The translations under genes were made by a program, and so were the position numbers. Below, piece by piece: positions 27,431-37,049 of a stretch of 60,000 bases of DNA. Below the pieces are notes generated by a model, which did not search any database, was not told the origin of the DNA, and saw only the letters and a list, made by a program, of their open reading frames with translations. The stretch is from Cytobacillus firmus (GTDB lineage: Bacteria > Bacillota > Bacilli > Bacillales > Cytobacillaceae). The DNA lies in NCBI RefSeq assembly GCF_023612095.1, contig NZ_CP086235.1, forward strand, positions 82,501 through 142,500, read 5' to 3'. Positions within the stretch are counted from its first letter, which is position 1. Every line of letters begins with the position of its first letter.

Positions 27431-30400
27431 TTAGGCAGTTGGATGTTCTTGTTCCTTCTTAGCTTCCTGCATTCCCTTGATCACTTCGTAAGCAATATTG
27501 AGCCATTCATTTGTTTTGACGCCTTTAATATGAAGGACTGCTTTCAGCTTCTTTCCATCCATGCCCAGGCCGATCATCCGGCCGTATTTGCTGGTGATCT
27601 GGAAAATCTTCTGTCCGTCTATATGTTCGCTGGCATTTTCGGATAAAAGAATCAGCACTTCCTGTTTGGATTGCTTCACTGTCTCGACTCCTGCCAGTTC
27701 ACCGTAAGCCTTCATTTCAGCAATCTGGAATAAGTATCCTACCTCATCCGGATATTCCCCAAAACGGTCAATCATTTCATCCTGAAGCTCTTCTACATCT
27801 TCAAGAGAGGAAATGCCGCGGAACCGCTTATACATTTCAATTTTCTGATGGCCATCAGATAAATAGAAATCAGGAATATAGGCATCAACATCCAGATCGA
27901 TTTCAATTTTAGCCGGCTTTTCCTCGATGCCATCCAGCTTATCTTTCCGTTCTTCAATCGCTTCTTTCAGCATTTGCGAATACAGATCAAAACCGACCGA
28001 GTCGATAAATCCATGCTGTTCGGCTCCAAGCAGATTGCCGGCGCCCCTGATGGATAAATCCCGCATGGCAATTTTGAAGCCTGACCCGAGCTCTGTAAAT
28101 TCTTTTATGGCCTGAAGCCTTTTTTCAGCTACTTCTGTTAGTACTTTGTCTTTTCGATACGTAAAGTACGCATAGGCAACTCTGTTGGAACGGCCAACCC
28201 GGCCCCTGAGCTGATAAAGCTGGGACAGACCCATTTTGTCTGCATCATGGACAATCAGCGTGTTGACATTTGGAATATCTACACCTGTTTCAATAATCGT
28301 TGTGCTGACGAGAACATCGGACTCGCCTTCAAGGAAGCTTAACATAACAGATTCTAACTCATTTTCCGTCATTTTCCCATGGGCATATGTTACCCTTGCA
28401 TCTGGAACCAGCATGGATATTTCCTCGGCTTTTCGTTCTATATCCTCCACCCGGTTATATAGAAAATAGACCTGTCCATCCCTCGCCAGTTCCCTTTCAA
28501 TGGCTTCACGAACCAGCGCACCATTGTATTCCATCACATAAGTCTGAACCGGGAACCGGTTTTCAGGCGGTGTTTCAATAACGGAAAGGTCCCGAACGCC
28601 AAGCATTGACATATGAAGGGTTCTCGGGATTGGCGTGGCTGTCAGAGTAAGGACATCCACATTAGTCTTAAGCTGCTTAATCTTTTCTTTATGTGTCACG
28701 CCAAAGCGCTGCTCTTCATCAATAACGAGCAGGCCTAAATCTCTATACTGGATATCCTTTGATAAAATCCGGTGTGTGCCGACAACTACGTCAATAGTCC
28801 CGGCCTTTAAGCCCTTAAGCGTTTCGGTCTGCTGCTTTTTTGTTCTGAATCGGCTTAATAGCCCAATTTCGATCGGGTAATCCTGGAATCGTTCTCTCAT
28901 TGTTTCATAATGCTGCTGAGCCAGGATCGTCGTCGGAACGAGGATGGCAACCTGCTTTCCATCTGCAATGGCCTTAAAGGCAGCACGGATGGCCACTTCT
29001 GTTTTCCCATAGCCAACATCTCCGCATAATAAGCGGTCCATCGGTCGCTCCCTCTCCATATCCTTCTTAATTTCATGGATGGAGCGGATCTGGTCCTCTG
29101 TTTCCTGGTAAGGGAAGGCCGCTTCAAACTCTCTTTGCATATCCCCATCCGGATTGAAGGCAAAGCCTTTTGATGCCTCGCGCTCTGCATAAAGCTTGAT
29201 TAGATCATCCGCAATATCCTGAACAGATGATTGAACCTTCTTCTTAACCCGCTTCCAGTCGTTTCCGCCCAGCTTATAAATTTTAGGCTCTTTTGCTTCG
29301 GAGCCAACATATTTCTGGACAAGATCGATCTGCTCCACCGGCACGTACAGCTTGTCGCTGCCCTGGTAGCGGATATGAAGATAATCTTTATGGACTCCAT
29401 TAATCTCAAGGGTTTCAATCCCCAGGTATTTTCCGATCCCGTGATTGACGTGAACGACATAGTCCCCAACCTTCAGTTCGGAATAGCTTTTGATTCTTTC
29501 CGCATTTGAAAGCTTTTGCCTGCGGGCTTTCTTTTTCGTACGTTTATTAAAAAGCTCTTCTTCCGTAATAACGGCCAGCTTTTGGCCCGGAAGCTCAAAG
29601 CCGGTCTGAAGGCTGCCCTCTGTAATTTGGATTTTCCCTGTTAAAACCGGGTCATTCTCACTCACAAATGCTGCTTCAATTTCGTAGTCTTCAAGAACTC
29701 TCTGCAGCTTTTTGATCCGATCTTCATCTGGGCCCAGGAATACGACCGAATATTTGCCTTTTTTCCATCTGTCCAGCTCGCTTTTCAGCACATGCATCTG
29801 TCCATGGAAATTCTGCATCTGTTTGCAGGTGACATTAATGATGTTTTGCGGGTTGGTATTCGGTACATGTCTCAGGAACAGGGACATATACGTAATCGGA
29901 TGTCTGGAACGGTGTAAAAACTCTTTTAAGGTGTGGGATACCTTCACATCATGAATGATCTGGCCCTCGCCCAAAAGACTTGTATACCACTCAGCCTCCT
30001 CCTTATCCAGGGAGTCGTTCATTTCCTGAACACGGCTGATTTCATCAATGAAAATTAAGCCATTGGCAGGGAGATAGTCTACTAAACTACTTCCTTCCTC
30101 AAAGGCAAACGAAAGGTATTTGAAAAGCTGTTCAGGCTTATTCCCCATTCGCAGCTGTTCCAATTCGTAGCCAACATTCTGGGCCAGCTGCGTTTTCGCT
30201 TTATCGTCTTTCAATTTTTTCAGGCTTGATCCCAGGCCCTTTTCCAATTTTTCAATTATGGTCTCGAAGTGTTCTGAATTAAGAGGGATTTCGGTTGCCG
30301 GGCCAATTGAAATCTCGGTTAGTTTTTCTTTTGATCTCTGATCCTCCAAAGAAAAGGTCCGGATCGAATCCACTTCCGTATCAAACAGCTCAATCCTTAC

Positions 30401-30970
30401 CGGATCCGCTTCAGTCAGTGGATAGATATCAATGATTCCGCCCCTGACACTGAATTCTCCAGGCGAAGAAACCATCTCAGAGCGGACATAGCCCATCTGA
30501 ACAAATCTTTTTAATTGATCATCAGTCAAATCATCGCCTATTTTTAAAGACAACTGGTATTGTGTCCAGTGGTTTGGAGGCGGAAGAATTTTTCTTAGCC
30601 CGGCCATCGGGACAATCATGATACCTGTCTTATGTGTACTCCAATAATTTAAAGCCTCAATCCGCTGGGCCTTTAACTCGGGGCTGGCAATCCCCATTTC
30701 AGCCGCGATCAATTCATTGGCAGGATACAAAAGCACTTCAGATTCTCCTGCCAGATAGACGATATCATCATATAGCTTCTGTGCCTGCAGAAGGTTGTGC
30801 GTCACAACAAGCATCGGCCTTCCCGATTGCTCATATATGGAAGACAAAAACAAGGTGCGTGCCGATCCTGATAAACCGGCAAGCATCTGCTCCCTCAGTC
30901 CTTCCTCAATGCCAGACAAGATGGAACTTACATCATCCTGCCGGCTAATAATCTCTTTAAGACCAAACAT
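27431..30970 (-). CDS. mfd: Transcription-repair coupling factor
   Basis: Displaces RNA polymerase stalled at lesions and recruits UvrA. 1179 residues: UvrB-like N-terminal module, the RNA-polymerase-interacting CarD-like domain near 490-560 (LKVGDYVVHVNHGIGKY), superfamily 2 helicase domains with LLCGDVGYGKTEV (Walker A), DEEQ (Walker B) and the RG motif region SQLYQLRGRVGRS, and a C-terminal TRCF domain. ATG at 30970 has GGAGGGG; an upstream TTG-rich extension is repeat DNA. Two tandem family A repeats lie just upstream. Confidence 0.98.
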   Translation of the reverse strand: MFGLKEIISRQDDVSSILSGIEEGLREQMLAGLSGSARTLFLSSIYEQSGRPMLVVTHNLLQAQKLYDDIVYLAGESEVLLYPANELIAAEMGIASPELKAQRIEALNYWSTHKTGIMIVPMAGLRKILPPPNHWTQYQLSLKIGDDLTDDQLKRFVQMGYVRSEMVSSPGEFSVRGGIIDIYPLTEADPVRIELFDTEVDSIRTFSLEDQRSKEKLTEISIGPATEIPLNSEHFETIIEKLEKGLGSSLKKLKDDKAKTQLAQNVGYELEQLRMGNKPEQLFKYLSFAFEEGSSLVDYLPANGLIFIDEISRVQEMNDSLDKEEAEWYTSLLGEGQIIHDVKVSHTLKEFLHRSRHPITYMSLFLRHVPNTNPQNIINVTCKQMQNFHGQMHVLKSELDRWKKGKYSVVFLGPDEDRIKKLQRVLEDYEIEAAFVSENDPVLTGKIQITEGSLQTGFELPGQKLAVITEEELFNKRTKKKARRQKLSNAERIKSYSELKVGDYVVHVNHGIGKYLGIETLEINGVHKDYLHIRYQGSDKLYVPVEQIDLVQKYVGSEAKEPKIYKLGGNDWKRVKKKVQSSVQDIADDLIKLYAEREASKGFAFNPDGDMQREFEAAFPYQETEDQIRSIHEIKKDMERERPMDRLLCGDVGYGKTEVAIRAAFKAIADGKQVAILVPTTILAQQHYETMRERFQDYPIEIGLLSRFRTKKQQTETLKGLKAGTIDVVVGTHRILSKDIQYRDLGLLVIDEEQRFGVTHKEKIKQLKTNVDVLTLTATPIPRTLHMSMLGVRDLSVIETPPENRFPVQTYVMEYNGALVREAIERELARDGQVYFLYNRVEDIERKAEEISMLVPDARVTYAHGKMTENELESVMLSFLEGESDVLVSTTIIETGVDIPNVNTLIVHDADKMGLSQLYQLRGRVGRSNRVAYAYFTYRKDKVLTEVAEKRLQAIKEFTELGSGFKIAMRDLSIRGAGNLLGAEQHGFIDSVGFDLYSQMLKEAIEERKDKLDGIEEKPAKIEIDLDVDAYIPDFYLSDGHQKIEMYKRFRGISSLEDVEELQDEMIDRFGEYPDEVGYLFQIAEMKAYGELAGVETVKQSKQEVLILLSENASEHIDGQKIFQITSKYGRMIGLGMDGKKLKAVLHIKGVKTNEWLNIAYEVIKGMQEAKKEQEHPTA

Positions 30971-30985
30971 GAAAGCCCCTCCTAT

Positions 30986-31126
30986 AAGAAAAGCGTAAGC
31001 GCCTTGGTCACCCCCGACAAGCACAAGACGAGCCTCACAGAAAGGCGTTCTTTGCCTTTTTGAGAGGATTGGCTTGTGACCTCGAGGGGGTAGGCTGCTT
31101 GCGCTAGACAGTTCTCGAAGTTAAAA
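30986..31126 (-). repeat. Repeat family A copy (A2), upstream of mfd
   Basis: About 141 bp from AAGAAAAGCGTAAGCGCC to GCTTGCGCTAGACAG. Contains AAAGGCGTTCTTTGCCTTTTT as an inner hairpin and CTCGAGGGGGTAGGC. It ends 16 nt from the mfd start codon. Confidence 0.85.
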
Positions 31127-31146
31127 GTTATATTTTCTTATCTTTT

Positions 31147-31228
31147 TAGAAAAGCGCAAGCGCCTTGTTTTACCCCGTAACTCTCGAGGGGCAGGCTGCT
31201 TTCGCTAGGCAGTTCTCAACGTTCAAAA
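31147..31228 (-). repeat. Short repeat family A copy (A3)
   Basis: 82 bp with both family ends (AGAAAAGCGCAAGCGCCTTG; CTTTCGCTAGGCAGTTCTC) but lacking the inner hairpin module; in tandem with A2, 20 bp apart. Confidence 0.8.
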
Positions 31229-31423
31229 GCTCATTTATTTTATAAAAGTGATCTGGCAGTTTAACCGCCAATAGGCAGATGTCATTCCAGGCCCCTTTGA
31301 GCCTGAAAACTGACAGTCTGCAAAATCCATTTCTTCTATCATTAATCTTACTAAATAACATAAGGATCCAACAAGAAACTATAGAACGGTTTCTATCAAA
31401 TATATAATGCCTCAAAACAGAAA

Positions 31424-31455
31424 TAGAAAAACGCTTTGGATTGCCTCCAAAGCTT
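31424..31455 (-). terminator. Terminator of fin
   Basis: Minus strand GCTTTGGA-GGCAA-TCCAAAGC then GTTTTT, 4 nt past the fin stop. The stretch 31229-31423 beyond it holds nothing recognisable. Confidence 0.85.
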
Positions 31456-31456
31456 T

Positions 31457-31687
31457 TTAATGAATAATAAAGTCCTGCTGATGATAATCCGGATTGCGTT
31501 CGAGTGATTCCTGGCAATCCTCACAGATCGCTCGAACATGCATATCTCCTGACTGATCATACGAGATCATCTCCTGGCGTTCCTGATCGTTTAGCTTATG
31601 GAAGCCAAGCTGCTCTGAGTAAACAGAACTGTTCTCTATTGAACCAATCTTTGTTCCGCAATGACGGCAATGATAATGAATAGACAT
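31457..31687 (-). CDS. fin: Anti-sigma-F factor Fin
   Basis: 76-residue zinc protein (same length as B. subtilis Fin/YabK) that antagonises SigF in the forespore and helps the switch to SigG. Zinc ligands Cys7, Cys10 (CRHC) and Cys55, Cys58 (CEDC) are present. ATG at 31687 is chosen because GGGAGGGA is well spaced and the N terminus MSIHYHCRHCG matches. A SigG-type promoter lies 34 nt upstream. It sits between pth and mfd, as in B. subtilis. Confidence 0.95.
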   Translation of the reverse strand: MSIHYHCRHCGTKIGSIENSSVYSEQLGFHKLNDQERQEMISYDQSGDMHVRAICEDCQESLERNPDYHQQDFIIH

Positions 31688-31720
31688 GCCTGTCCCTCCC
31701 GTTAAACTGTCCATATATCC

Positions 31721-31751
31721 TAGTATGGACTCCGGGCAGGGAACTTATTCA
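31721..31751 (-). promoter_or_regulatory. SigG promoter of fin
   Basis: Minus strand TGAATA - 18 nt - CATACTA, an exact match to the SigG -10 and -35 preferences. In B. subtilis fin is read by both SigF and SigG. Confidence 0.75.
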
Positions 31752-31817
31752 CGCATCCGGCGCTGCCGCCAAAGGTGAGATACATTATTCTATGATAAGA
31801 TTAATAAAATATGAAGA

Positions 31818-32378
31818 TTATTGATTAAAATCGTTCATTACGTGTAAAAATGGTCTTTTGAACCATTCCTCACAGGCCTCTGCACACTTTTTAGCCGTTT
31901 CGTCCATGATGGCCTGTTCTTCTTTCGTGAAGCGGCCGAGCACATAGTCCGGCACCTTCATTCCGCTTGGCGGACGGTCGATCCCCACTCGGATTCTGTT
32001 AAACTCCTGTGTCCCCATATGTGCGATTGTCGACTTGATCCCATTGTGGCCTCCTGCGCTCCCTTTTTGGCGGAGCCGAATCTTGCCCACAGGAAGATCC
32101 AGGTCATCATAGATGACCACAAGTTCATCATCATTAATCTCGAAATAATCCATAACAGCCCGGATGGACTCTCCGGATAAATTCATATATGTAAGAGGCT
32201 TAAGCAGAAATACTTTTTCTCCGTTCACATAGCCTGCTCCAAATACGCCTTTCAGCTTGGCCTGATTCAGAGGAATATTCAGCCGGTCCGATAAAACATC
32301 AATCACATCAAAGCCAATATTGTGCCTCGTTTTATCATACTGCTTGCCGGGATTCCCCAGCCCTACAATTAATTTCAT
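31818..32378 (-). CDS. pth: Peptidyl-tRNA hydrolase
   Basis: Releases peptides from drop-off peptidyl-tRNA (spoVC in B. subtilis). 186 residues with [18 protein letters not shown] (6-23; catalytic His at about 20), [12 protein letters not shown] and [14 protein letters not shown] at 32378 has GGGGTGA upstream. A truncated family A repeat end begins 17 nt before the start, and the 52-bp tandem array lies further upstream, separating it from ctc. Confidence 0.97.
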   Translation of the reverse strand: MKLIVGLGNPGKQYDKTRHNIGFDVIDVLSDRLNIPLNQAKLKGVFGAGYVNGEKVFLLKPLTYMNLSGESIRAVMDYFEINDDELVVIYDDLDLPVGKIRLRQKGSAGGHNGIKSTIAHMGTQEFNRIRVGIDRPPSGMKVPDYVLGRFTKEEQAIMDETAKKCAEACEEWFKRPFLHVMNDFNQ

Positions 32379-32394
32379 TTTCTCACCCCATAGT

Positions 32395-32441
32395 AGAAAA
32401 GCGCAGGTACGCCCGGGAATTACCTGGCGTGTGCGCTGACT
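32395..32441 (-). repeat. Truncated repeat family A end upstream of pth
   Basis: Plus strand AGAAAAGCGCAGGTACGCC ... GGCGTGTGCGC; an imperfect hairpin ending in TTTTC on the minus strand, immediately before the pth Shine-Dalgarno. Confidence 0.6.
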
Positions 32442-32518
32442 TTATCTATTCTCTTTTTTATTATAGTAGAAAGTGTGTGGTTTCGGTAAGAAGATTCTGG
32501 TTTGAGTTTGCCGGATTG

Positions 32519-33038
32519 GACTCTGCCGGCTTTTTTTTCGGTCTCTCTGGTTGGATTTGGGCCGAGTTCTGACTCTGTGGGCACGTTTTCTGCTTCTTGT
32601 GTCCGAAGTTGGACCAGGTTCTGACTCTAACCACCCGTTTCCTGCTTTTTGTGTCAGAAGTTGGACCAGGTTCCGACTCTAACAACCCTTTTCCTGCTTT
32701 TTGTGTCAGAAGTTGAACCAGGTTCCGACTCTAACAACCCTTTTCCCGCTTCCTCTGTCCGAAGCTGCCCCAGGTTCCGACTCTAACAACCCTTTTCCCG
32801 CTTCCTCTGTCCGAAGTTGAACCAGGTTCCGACTCTAACAACCCTTTTCCCGCTTCCTCTGTCCGAAGCTGCCCCAGGTTCCGACTCTAACAACCCTTTT
32901 CCCGCTTCCTCTGTCCGAAGTTGAACCAGGTTCCGACTCTAACAACCCGTTTCCCGCTTCCTCTGTCCGAAGCTGCCCCAGGTTCCGACTCTAACAACCC
33001 GTTTCCCGCTTCCTCTGTCCGAAGTTGCCCCAGGCTGT
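32519..33038. repeat. 52-bp tandem repeat array, ten units
   Basis: Units begin GACTCT at 32519, 32571, 32623, 32675, 32727, 32779, 32831, 32883, 32935 and 32987, exact 52-bp period. The left units are diverged; the right seven are nearly identical and alternate between AAGCTGCCCCAGG and AAGTTGAACCAGG variants, so there is a 104-bp higher-order period. Unit length is not a multiple of three and stops occur, so it is not a coding repeat. Located between ctc and pth. Confidence 0.95.
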
Positions 33039-33077
33039 CCAAAGCCGGGCCCATGCAAGCTCATTTCAAACCCAAGC

Positions 33078-33112
33078 AAACAGGGGCTTGCCATAATGCA
33101 AAGCCCCTGTAA
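33078..33112 (-). terminator. Terminator of ctc
   Basis: Minus strand ACAGGGGCTT - 11 nt - AAGCCCCTGT; a 10-bp stem followed by TTGCTTGGGTTT, so the U-tract is weak. Confidence 0.7.
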
Positions 33113-33130
33113 GAATAGCGTCTCCCGAGC

Positions 33131-33781
33131 TTATTCTTCGCCTGTTTTATCTTCGTCTGCTGTTGTTTCTCTGCCTTCTTCATTTTCAGGTGTGCCCGCT
33201 TCCTGTTCTTCACCGCTGTTGATTTCTTCTTCCTGTCTTGGAGGAAGGATGGAAGCGATAACCGTGTCTTCTTCATTGTTTATGTCATAGCCGCGATTTG
33301 CTTTGATATCGGCGACTGTCAGGGTCTCATTTACCTGGAGGTTCGTTACATCCACTTCAACAGAGGATGGAATATTACTTGGTGTCGCTGTGACTGAGAC
33401 TTCATGCATGGATTGCTGCATAACGCCTCCATCTTTCACACCTGCTGCATCTCCAGTTAAGACGACGCGTACATCTGCCGTCATTTCCTTATTCATATCT
33501 ACCGCAAGAAAATCCGCATGGACAATTGCATTTTTAATTGGATTGGATTGATAGTCACTTAGCACCACTTCATGCTTGCTGCCATCTACATCCAATGAGA
33601 ATACGCCGTTTCTGCCTACTTCCTTTATTGTCTTCAGAAAATCGGCTTCGCTTAAGTAGATTGATTTGCTTTGCAGCTTTGAACCATACACAACGGCCGG
33701 AATATTCCCTTCCCTGCGCAGTGAGGTTAAGTTAGAGTTGCGTGAACCTTTTCTTTCTTTTGCCTGCAATACAGCTGTCAT
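33131..33781 (-). CDS. ctc: Ribosomal protein bL25, general stress form (Ctc)
   Basis: 216 residues: an L25 5S-rRNA-binding domain (about 1-92; SLRREGNIPAVVYG), a CTC-type C-terminal beta domain, and a strongly acidic low-complexity tail (GEEQEAGTPENEEGRE). Binds 5S rRNA in the 50S subunit, notably under stress. ATG at 33781 follows GGAAGGGG. A SigB-type promoter precedes it, and a hairpin and the prs-glmU operon lie upstream. Confidence 0.96.
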   Translation of the reverse strand: MTAVLQAKERKGSRNSNLTSLRREGNIPAVVYGSKLQSKSIYLSEADFLKTIKEVGRNGVFSLDVDGSKHEVVLSDYQSNPIKNAIVHADFLAVDMNKEMTADVRVVLTGDAAGVKDGGVMQQSMHEVSVTATPSNIPSSVEVDVTNLQVNETLTVADIKANRGYDINNEEDTVIASILPPRQEEEINSGEEQEAGTPENEEGRETTADEDKTGEE

Positions 33782-33830
33782 AAAAACGTCCCCTTCCTCA
33801 TTTTAAAAATAGTCTTGTCTATATAAAAAA

Positions 33831-33856
33831 ATGCCCTAAAATGAGGAAGTCTAAAC
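33831..33856 (-). promoter_or_regulatory. SigB promoter of ctc
   Basis: Minus strand GTTTAG - 14 nt - GGGCAT, close to the SigB consensus GTTTAA-N12-15-GGGWAW; ctc is the classical SigB gene in B. subtilis. Confidence 0.8.
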
Positions 33857-33900
33857 GTTTTTGTTTTTTACAGATTTATTATTTTCAGAAAGAACGCAAA

Positions 33901-33926
33901 TCAGGCTTGCTGCAAAGCAAGCCTGG
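33901..33926 (-). terminator. Hairpin at the end of the glmU-prs operon
   Basis: Minus strand AGGCTTGC-TTTGCA-GCAAGCCT, 8 bp; the following sequence is only moderately T-rich, so termination may be partial. Confidence 0.55.
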
Positions 33927-33945
33927 GTAGTTATTTAATGACCGA

Positions 33946-34902
33946 TCAATCAAATAGAGTGCTGACAGATTGCTCTTCATGAACGCGGATGATCGCTTCA
34001 CCGATCAGCGGCGCAACGGAAAGTTCGACAATCTTGCCTGTTTTCTTCTCTTCCTGAAGAGTGATTGAGTTTGTCACAACCAATTCTTTGATGGTTGAGT
34101 TTTCAATTCTTTCGATGGCAGGTCCGGATAGAACCGGGTGTGTACAGCATGCATACACTTCTGATGCACCGTTTTCGATCAGGGCATTTGCTGCAAGTGT
34201 AATCGTTCCGGCAGTATCAATGATATCGTCGATTAAGATGGCCGTTTTTCCATCGATGTTCCCTACAATGTTCATGACTTCAGCCACATTTGGTCTTGGA
34301 CGGCGCTTGTCAATGATGGCAATCGGCGCTTTTAAGCGGTCAGCCATTTTACGCGCACGTGTTACGCCGCCGTGGTCCGGTGACACAATTACAATGTCGT
34401 CATTCATCATTTTGTTCTTAAAGTAATCAGAAAGGATTGGCACACCCATTAAATGGTCGATAGGAATATCGAAGAATCCTTGAATTTGCGGCGCATGCAG
34501 GTCAAGTGTAATCACACGGGTTGCACCAGCAGTTTCCAAAAGGTTTGCTGCAAGCTTAGCTGTAATCGGCTCACGCGCTCTTGCCTTGCGGTCCTGGCGG
34601 GCATAGCCATAGTAAGGCATTACGATGTTGATGGTCTTGGCAGATGCACGCTTAAGAGCATCGATCATGATCAAAAGCTCCATTAAATGCTCATTGACAG
34701 GAGAGCTCGTAGACTGGATTACATACACATCGCATCCGCGGATGCTTTCTTCAATGTTAATTTGGATTTCGCCGTCGCTGAAGCGCGTTACGGAACATTT
34801 ACCAAGCTCCACACCAATCACATTGGCGATTTCTGCAGCCAGCTTGCGGTTTGAATTTAAACTGAACACCTTTAAATTTGGATCTAAATACTGGTTTGAC
34901 AT
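33946..34902 (-). CDS. prs: Ribose-phosphate pyrophosphokinase
   Basis: Makes PRPP from ribose 5-phosphate and ATP, feeding hpt, purR and folate-linked purine synthesis. 318 residues: [16 protein letters not shown] (ATP flexible loop), [11 protein letters not shown], and the PRPP loop [15 protein letters not shown] at 34902 ([16 protein letters not shown]) has GGAGGCC upstream and matches the family; in-frame codons before it are not used. It follows glmU by 44 nt in one operon. Confidence 0.97.
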   Translation of the reverse strand: MSNQYLDPNLKVFSLNSNRKLAAEIANVIGVELGKCSVTRFSDGEIQINIEESIRGCDVYVIQSTSSPVNEHLMELLIMIDALKRASAKTINIVMPYYGYARQDRKARAREPITAKLAANLLETAGATRVITLDLHAPQIQGFFDIPIDHLMGVPILSDYFKNKMMNDDIVIVSPDHGGVTRARKMADRLKAPIAIIDKRRPRPNVAEVMNIVGNIDGKTAILIDDIIDTAGTITLAANALIENGASEVYACCTHPVLSGPAIERIENSTIKELVVTNSITLQEEKKTGKIVELSVAPLIGEAIIRVHEEQSVSTLFD

Positions 34903-34946
34903 TTTGGGCCTCCATCGATTTATTTCTAACAAATAGAAAGTTCGGT

Positions 34947-36320
34947 TTATTTCTTAATGTTTAAGTTTTGCGTGTAGTTTTCCTTGTTCACCTGGCGTGC
35001 GCGGGCAATGGATAGGGCTTCTCCCGGCACATCTTCAGTAATCGTCGAGCCTGCTGCTACATATGCACCTTCCCCAATCGTTACCGGTGCGACGAGATTG
35101 GAGTTGCATCCAATGAATACACCATCTTCGATTTTGGTCAGGTACTTATTTTTGCCGTCATAATTAACTGTGATCGAGCCGCAGCCCAGGTTTACATCCT
35201 TGCCTACTTCTGCGTCGCCAATATAGCTCAGGTGAGAGGCTTTGCTTCCTTTTCCGAAAACAGACTTCTTCACTTCAACAAAGTTGCCGATTTTCACTTC
35301 ATCATGAATATCTGATTGCGGACGAATGTGAGCAAACGGCCCAATATTCACTTGTGAACCGATATGGCTGTCATGTGCTGCAGACTGGCGGATTACTGTG
35401 CCTTCTCCAATATGGCAATCAGAAATCTCCGTATTAGGTCCGATCACACATTCAGAACCAATGATGGTATTGCCGGAAATGATGGTTCCAGGGTAAAGAA
35501 CTGTATCAGAGCCAATTTTCACATCCGCACCAATATATGTGTTTGACGGATCAATAATGGTCACGCCGTTACGCATATGTTCTTCATTAATCCGCTGTTT
35601 CATGAATGATTCTGCCTGGGATAAGGCTACCCGGTCATTGACACCCAGAGTTTCACCAAAATCAGCCGTCTGGTAAGCCGTAACGACTTCACCTTCATTT
35701 TTCAGAATCTCAATAACATCCGGAAGGTAATATTCACCCTGCACATTATCATTTGTTACTTTGTTTAAGGCTTCAAACAAAGCCTTATTATCAAAGCAAT
35801 AAGTTCCAGTATTGATTTCTTTTATCTTGCGTTCATCGTCAGAAGCATCTTTCTGTTCCACGATTTTTTCAACCATCCCCATGTCATTGCGGATCACGCG
35901 TCCATATCCGAATGGGTTTTCTGCATGAGCTGTTAAAATAGTCGCTTTGGCAGAAAGCTCTTCATGATGCTTGAAAAGTGCTTCCATCGTTTCATGCCTG
36001 ATGAGCGGTGTATCTCCGCAGACTACGATCGTCACACCCTCTTTGCCTTCAAGCATTTCGCGGGCCTGCATAACCGCATGTGCGGTGCCCAGCTGCTCTT
36101 CCTGAAGAGCATATTTGCTGCTTGAGCCAAGCTGCTGTTCGACCATTCCTGCTCCGTGCCCAGTAATCGTGACAATTTCTTTTATGTTAAGCTTTGTAAC
36201 TTGATCAACTACATGTTGAACCATCGGTTTGCCGCATACAGGGTGAAGTACTTTGTAAAGCTTTGACTTCATTCTTGTTCCCTGGCCTGCGGCTAAAATA
36301 ACCGCGTATCGATTAGACAT
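34947..36320 (-). CDS. glmU: Bifunctional GlmU: GlcN-1-P acetyltransferase / GlcNAc-1-P uridylyltransferase
   Basis: Provides UDP-GlcNAc for peptidoglycan and teichoic acids. 457 residues: N-terminal pyrophosphorylase with [19 protein letters not shown] (9-27), then a left-handed beta-helix (about 250-440) of hexapeptide repeats such as [20 protein letters not shown] follows AATGGAGGCC. First gene of glmU-prs; a bidirectional hairpin and the spoVG terminator lie upstream. Confidence 0.97.
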   Translation of the reverse strand: MSNRYAVILAAGQGTRMKSKLYKVLHPVCGKPMVQHVVDQVTKLNIKEIVTITGHGAGMVEQQLGSSSKYALQEEQLGTAHAVMQAREMLEGKEGVTIVVCGDTPLIRHETMEALFKHHEELSAKATILTAHAENPFGYGRVIRNDMGMVEKIVEQKDASDDERKIKEINTGTYCFDNKALFEALNKVTNDNVQGEYYLPDVIEILKNEGEVVTAYQTADFGETLGVNDRVALSQAESFMKQRINEEHMRNGVTIIDPSNTYIGADVKIGSDTVLYPGTIISGNTIIGSECVIGPNTEISDCHIGEGTVIRQSAAHDSHIGSQVNIGPFAHIRPQSDIHDEVKIGNFVEVKKSVFGKGSKASHLSYIGDAEVGKDVNLGCGSITVNYDGKNKYLTKIEDGVFIGCNSNLVAPVTIGEGAYVAAGSTITEDVPGEALSIARARQVNKENYTQNLNIKK

Positions 36321-36481
36321 TTACAGGCCTCCATTTTAACCTTTTTATCCATAACGAATATATCTTAAATGGGCTCTTATTTCAAGAATTGATGACAAAG
36401 TACAAATAATTGTCATTACCATAAACGGTATTTTTTGAAGAAATGGTTTATTTTTATTATAGAAAGGGTAATGGAAAGATA

Positions 36482-36533
36482 GAAAAAAGCCCTAAGAACC
36501 GCCATTAGCTGGAGGTCTTAGAGCTTGGTTTTT
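36482..36533. terminator. Bidirectional hairpin between spoVG and glmU
   Basis: AAAAAAGC-CCTAAGA ... TCTTAG-AGCTT followed by TTTTTT; A and T runs flank an interrupted stem so it could stop transcripts in either direction. No plus-strand gene is known to need it. Confidence 0.7.
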
Positions 36534-36545
36534 TCACAGCAGAAA

Positions 36546-36581
36546 TAAAAAAGAGCCTTACTTATGAAGTAGGCCCTTGTT
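36546..36581 (-). terminator. Terminator of spoVG
   Basis: Minus strand AAGGGCCTACTT-CAT-AAGTAAGGCTCTT followed by TTTATTT, 12 nt past the spoVG stop. Confidence 0.85.
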
Positions 36582-36592
36582 GATTTATTTTC

Positions 36593-36883
36593 TTAGGAAG
36601 CACCGGCTTCTTCAAATTCCACTTCTAATTCACCTAAACGGTGGTACTCGGCTAATACAGCCTCCTGGATTTTACCGCGCGTTCCTGAATTGATTGGGTG
36701 CGCGATATCTCTAAACTCCCCATCCGGAGTACGTTTGCTTGGCATGGCTACGAATAAGCCATTATTCCCATCAATCACACGAATATCATGAACAACAAAT
36801 TCATGATCCAGCGTAATAGATGCAATTGCCCTCATACGTCCATCCGTGTTAACGCGGCGTAATCTTACGTCTGTCACTTCCAT
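36593..36883 (-). CDS. spoVG: SpoVG, RNA/DNA-binding sporulation and division regulator
   Basis: 96 residues, essentially all one SpoVG domain ([20 protein letters not shown] ... [10 protein letters not shown] ... [11 protein letters not shown]). Delays asymmetric septation and binds nucleic acids. ATG at 36883 (MEVTDVR) follows AAGGTGGTG at good spacing; an in-frame start four codons earlier is not needed. A SigH promoter and an AT-rich upstream region, the AbrB target in B. subtilis, are conserved. Confidence 0.97.
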   Translation of the reverse strand: MEVTDVRLRRVNTDGRMRAIASITLDHEFVVHDIRVIDGNNGLFVAMPSKRTPDGEFRDIAHPINSGTRGKIQEAVLAEYHRLGELEVEFEEAGAS

Positions 36884-36927
36884 TCTGTTCACCACCTTTT
36901 CGAGAAGATATAATCCTAATTGTATAA

Positions 36928-36985
36928 ATTCAACATATTTCCTGAATCTCCTTCTTTAATTAAAAATATTTTTTGAATATTTCGT
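36928..36985 (-). promoter_or_regulatory. SigH promoter of spoVG with upstream AT box
   Basis: Minus strand AAGGAGAT - 11 nt - GTTGAAT aligns base by base with the B. subtilis spoVG SigH promoter, and the upstream 30 bp are A/T-rich (TTCAAAAAATATTTTTAATT), the position bound by AbrB in that species. Confidence 0.8.
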
Positions 36986-37003
36986 TCAAAGATTTTTCCC
37001 AAA

Positions 37004-37030
37004 TAAAAATGCCCGTCACATGAACGGGCG
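37004..37030 (-). terminator. Terminator of ridA
   Basis: Minus strand GCCCGT-TCATGTG-ACGGGC followed by ATTTTTATTT. Confidence 0.88.
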
Positions 37031-37049
37031 AATGAATGGCGGTTATTAT

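Noticed and set aside
32461..32685. 74-codon frame in the tandem array
   Set aside because: The 52-bp period shifts frame at each unit, so the frame is an accident of the repeats.
32519..33038. CRISPR array
   Set aside because: The units are contiguous 52-mers without unique spacers, and no cas genes are nearby.
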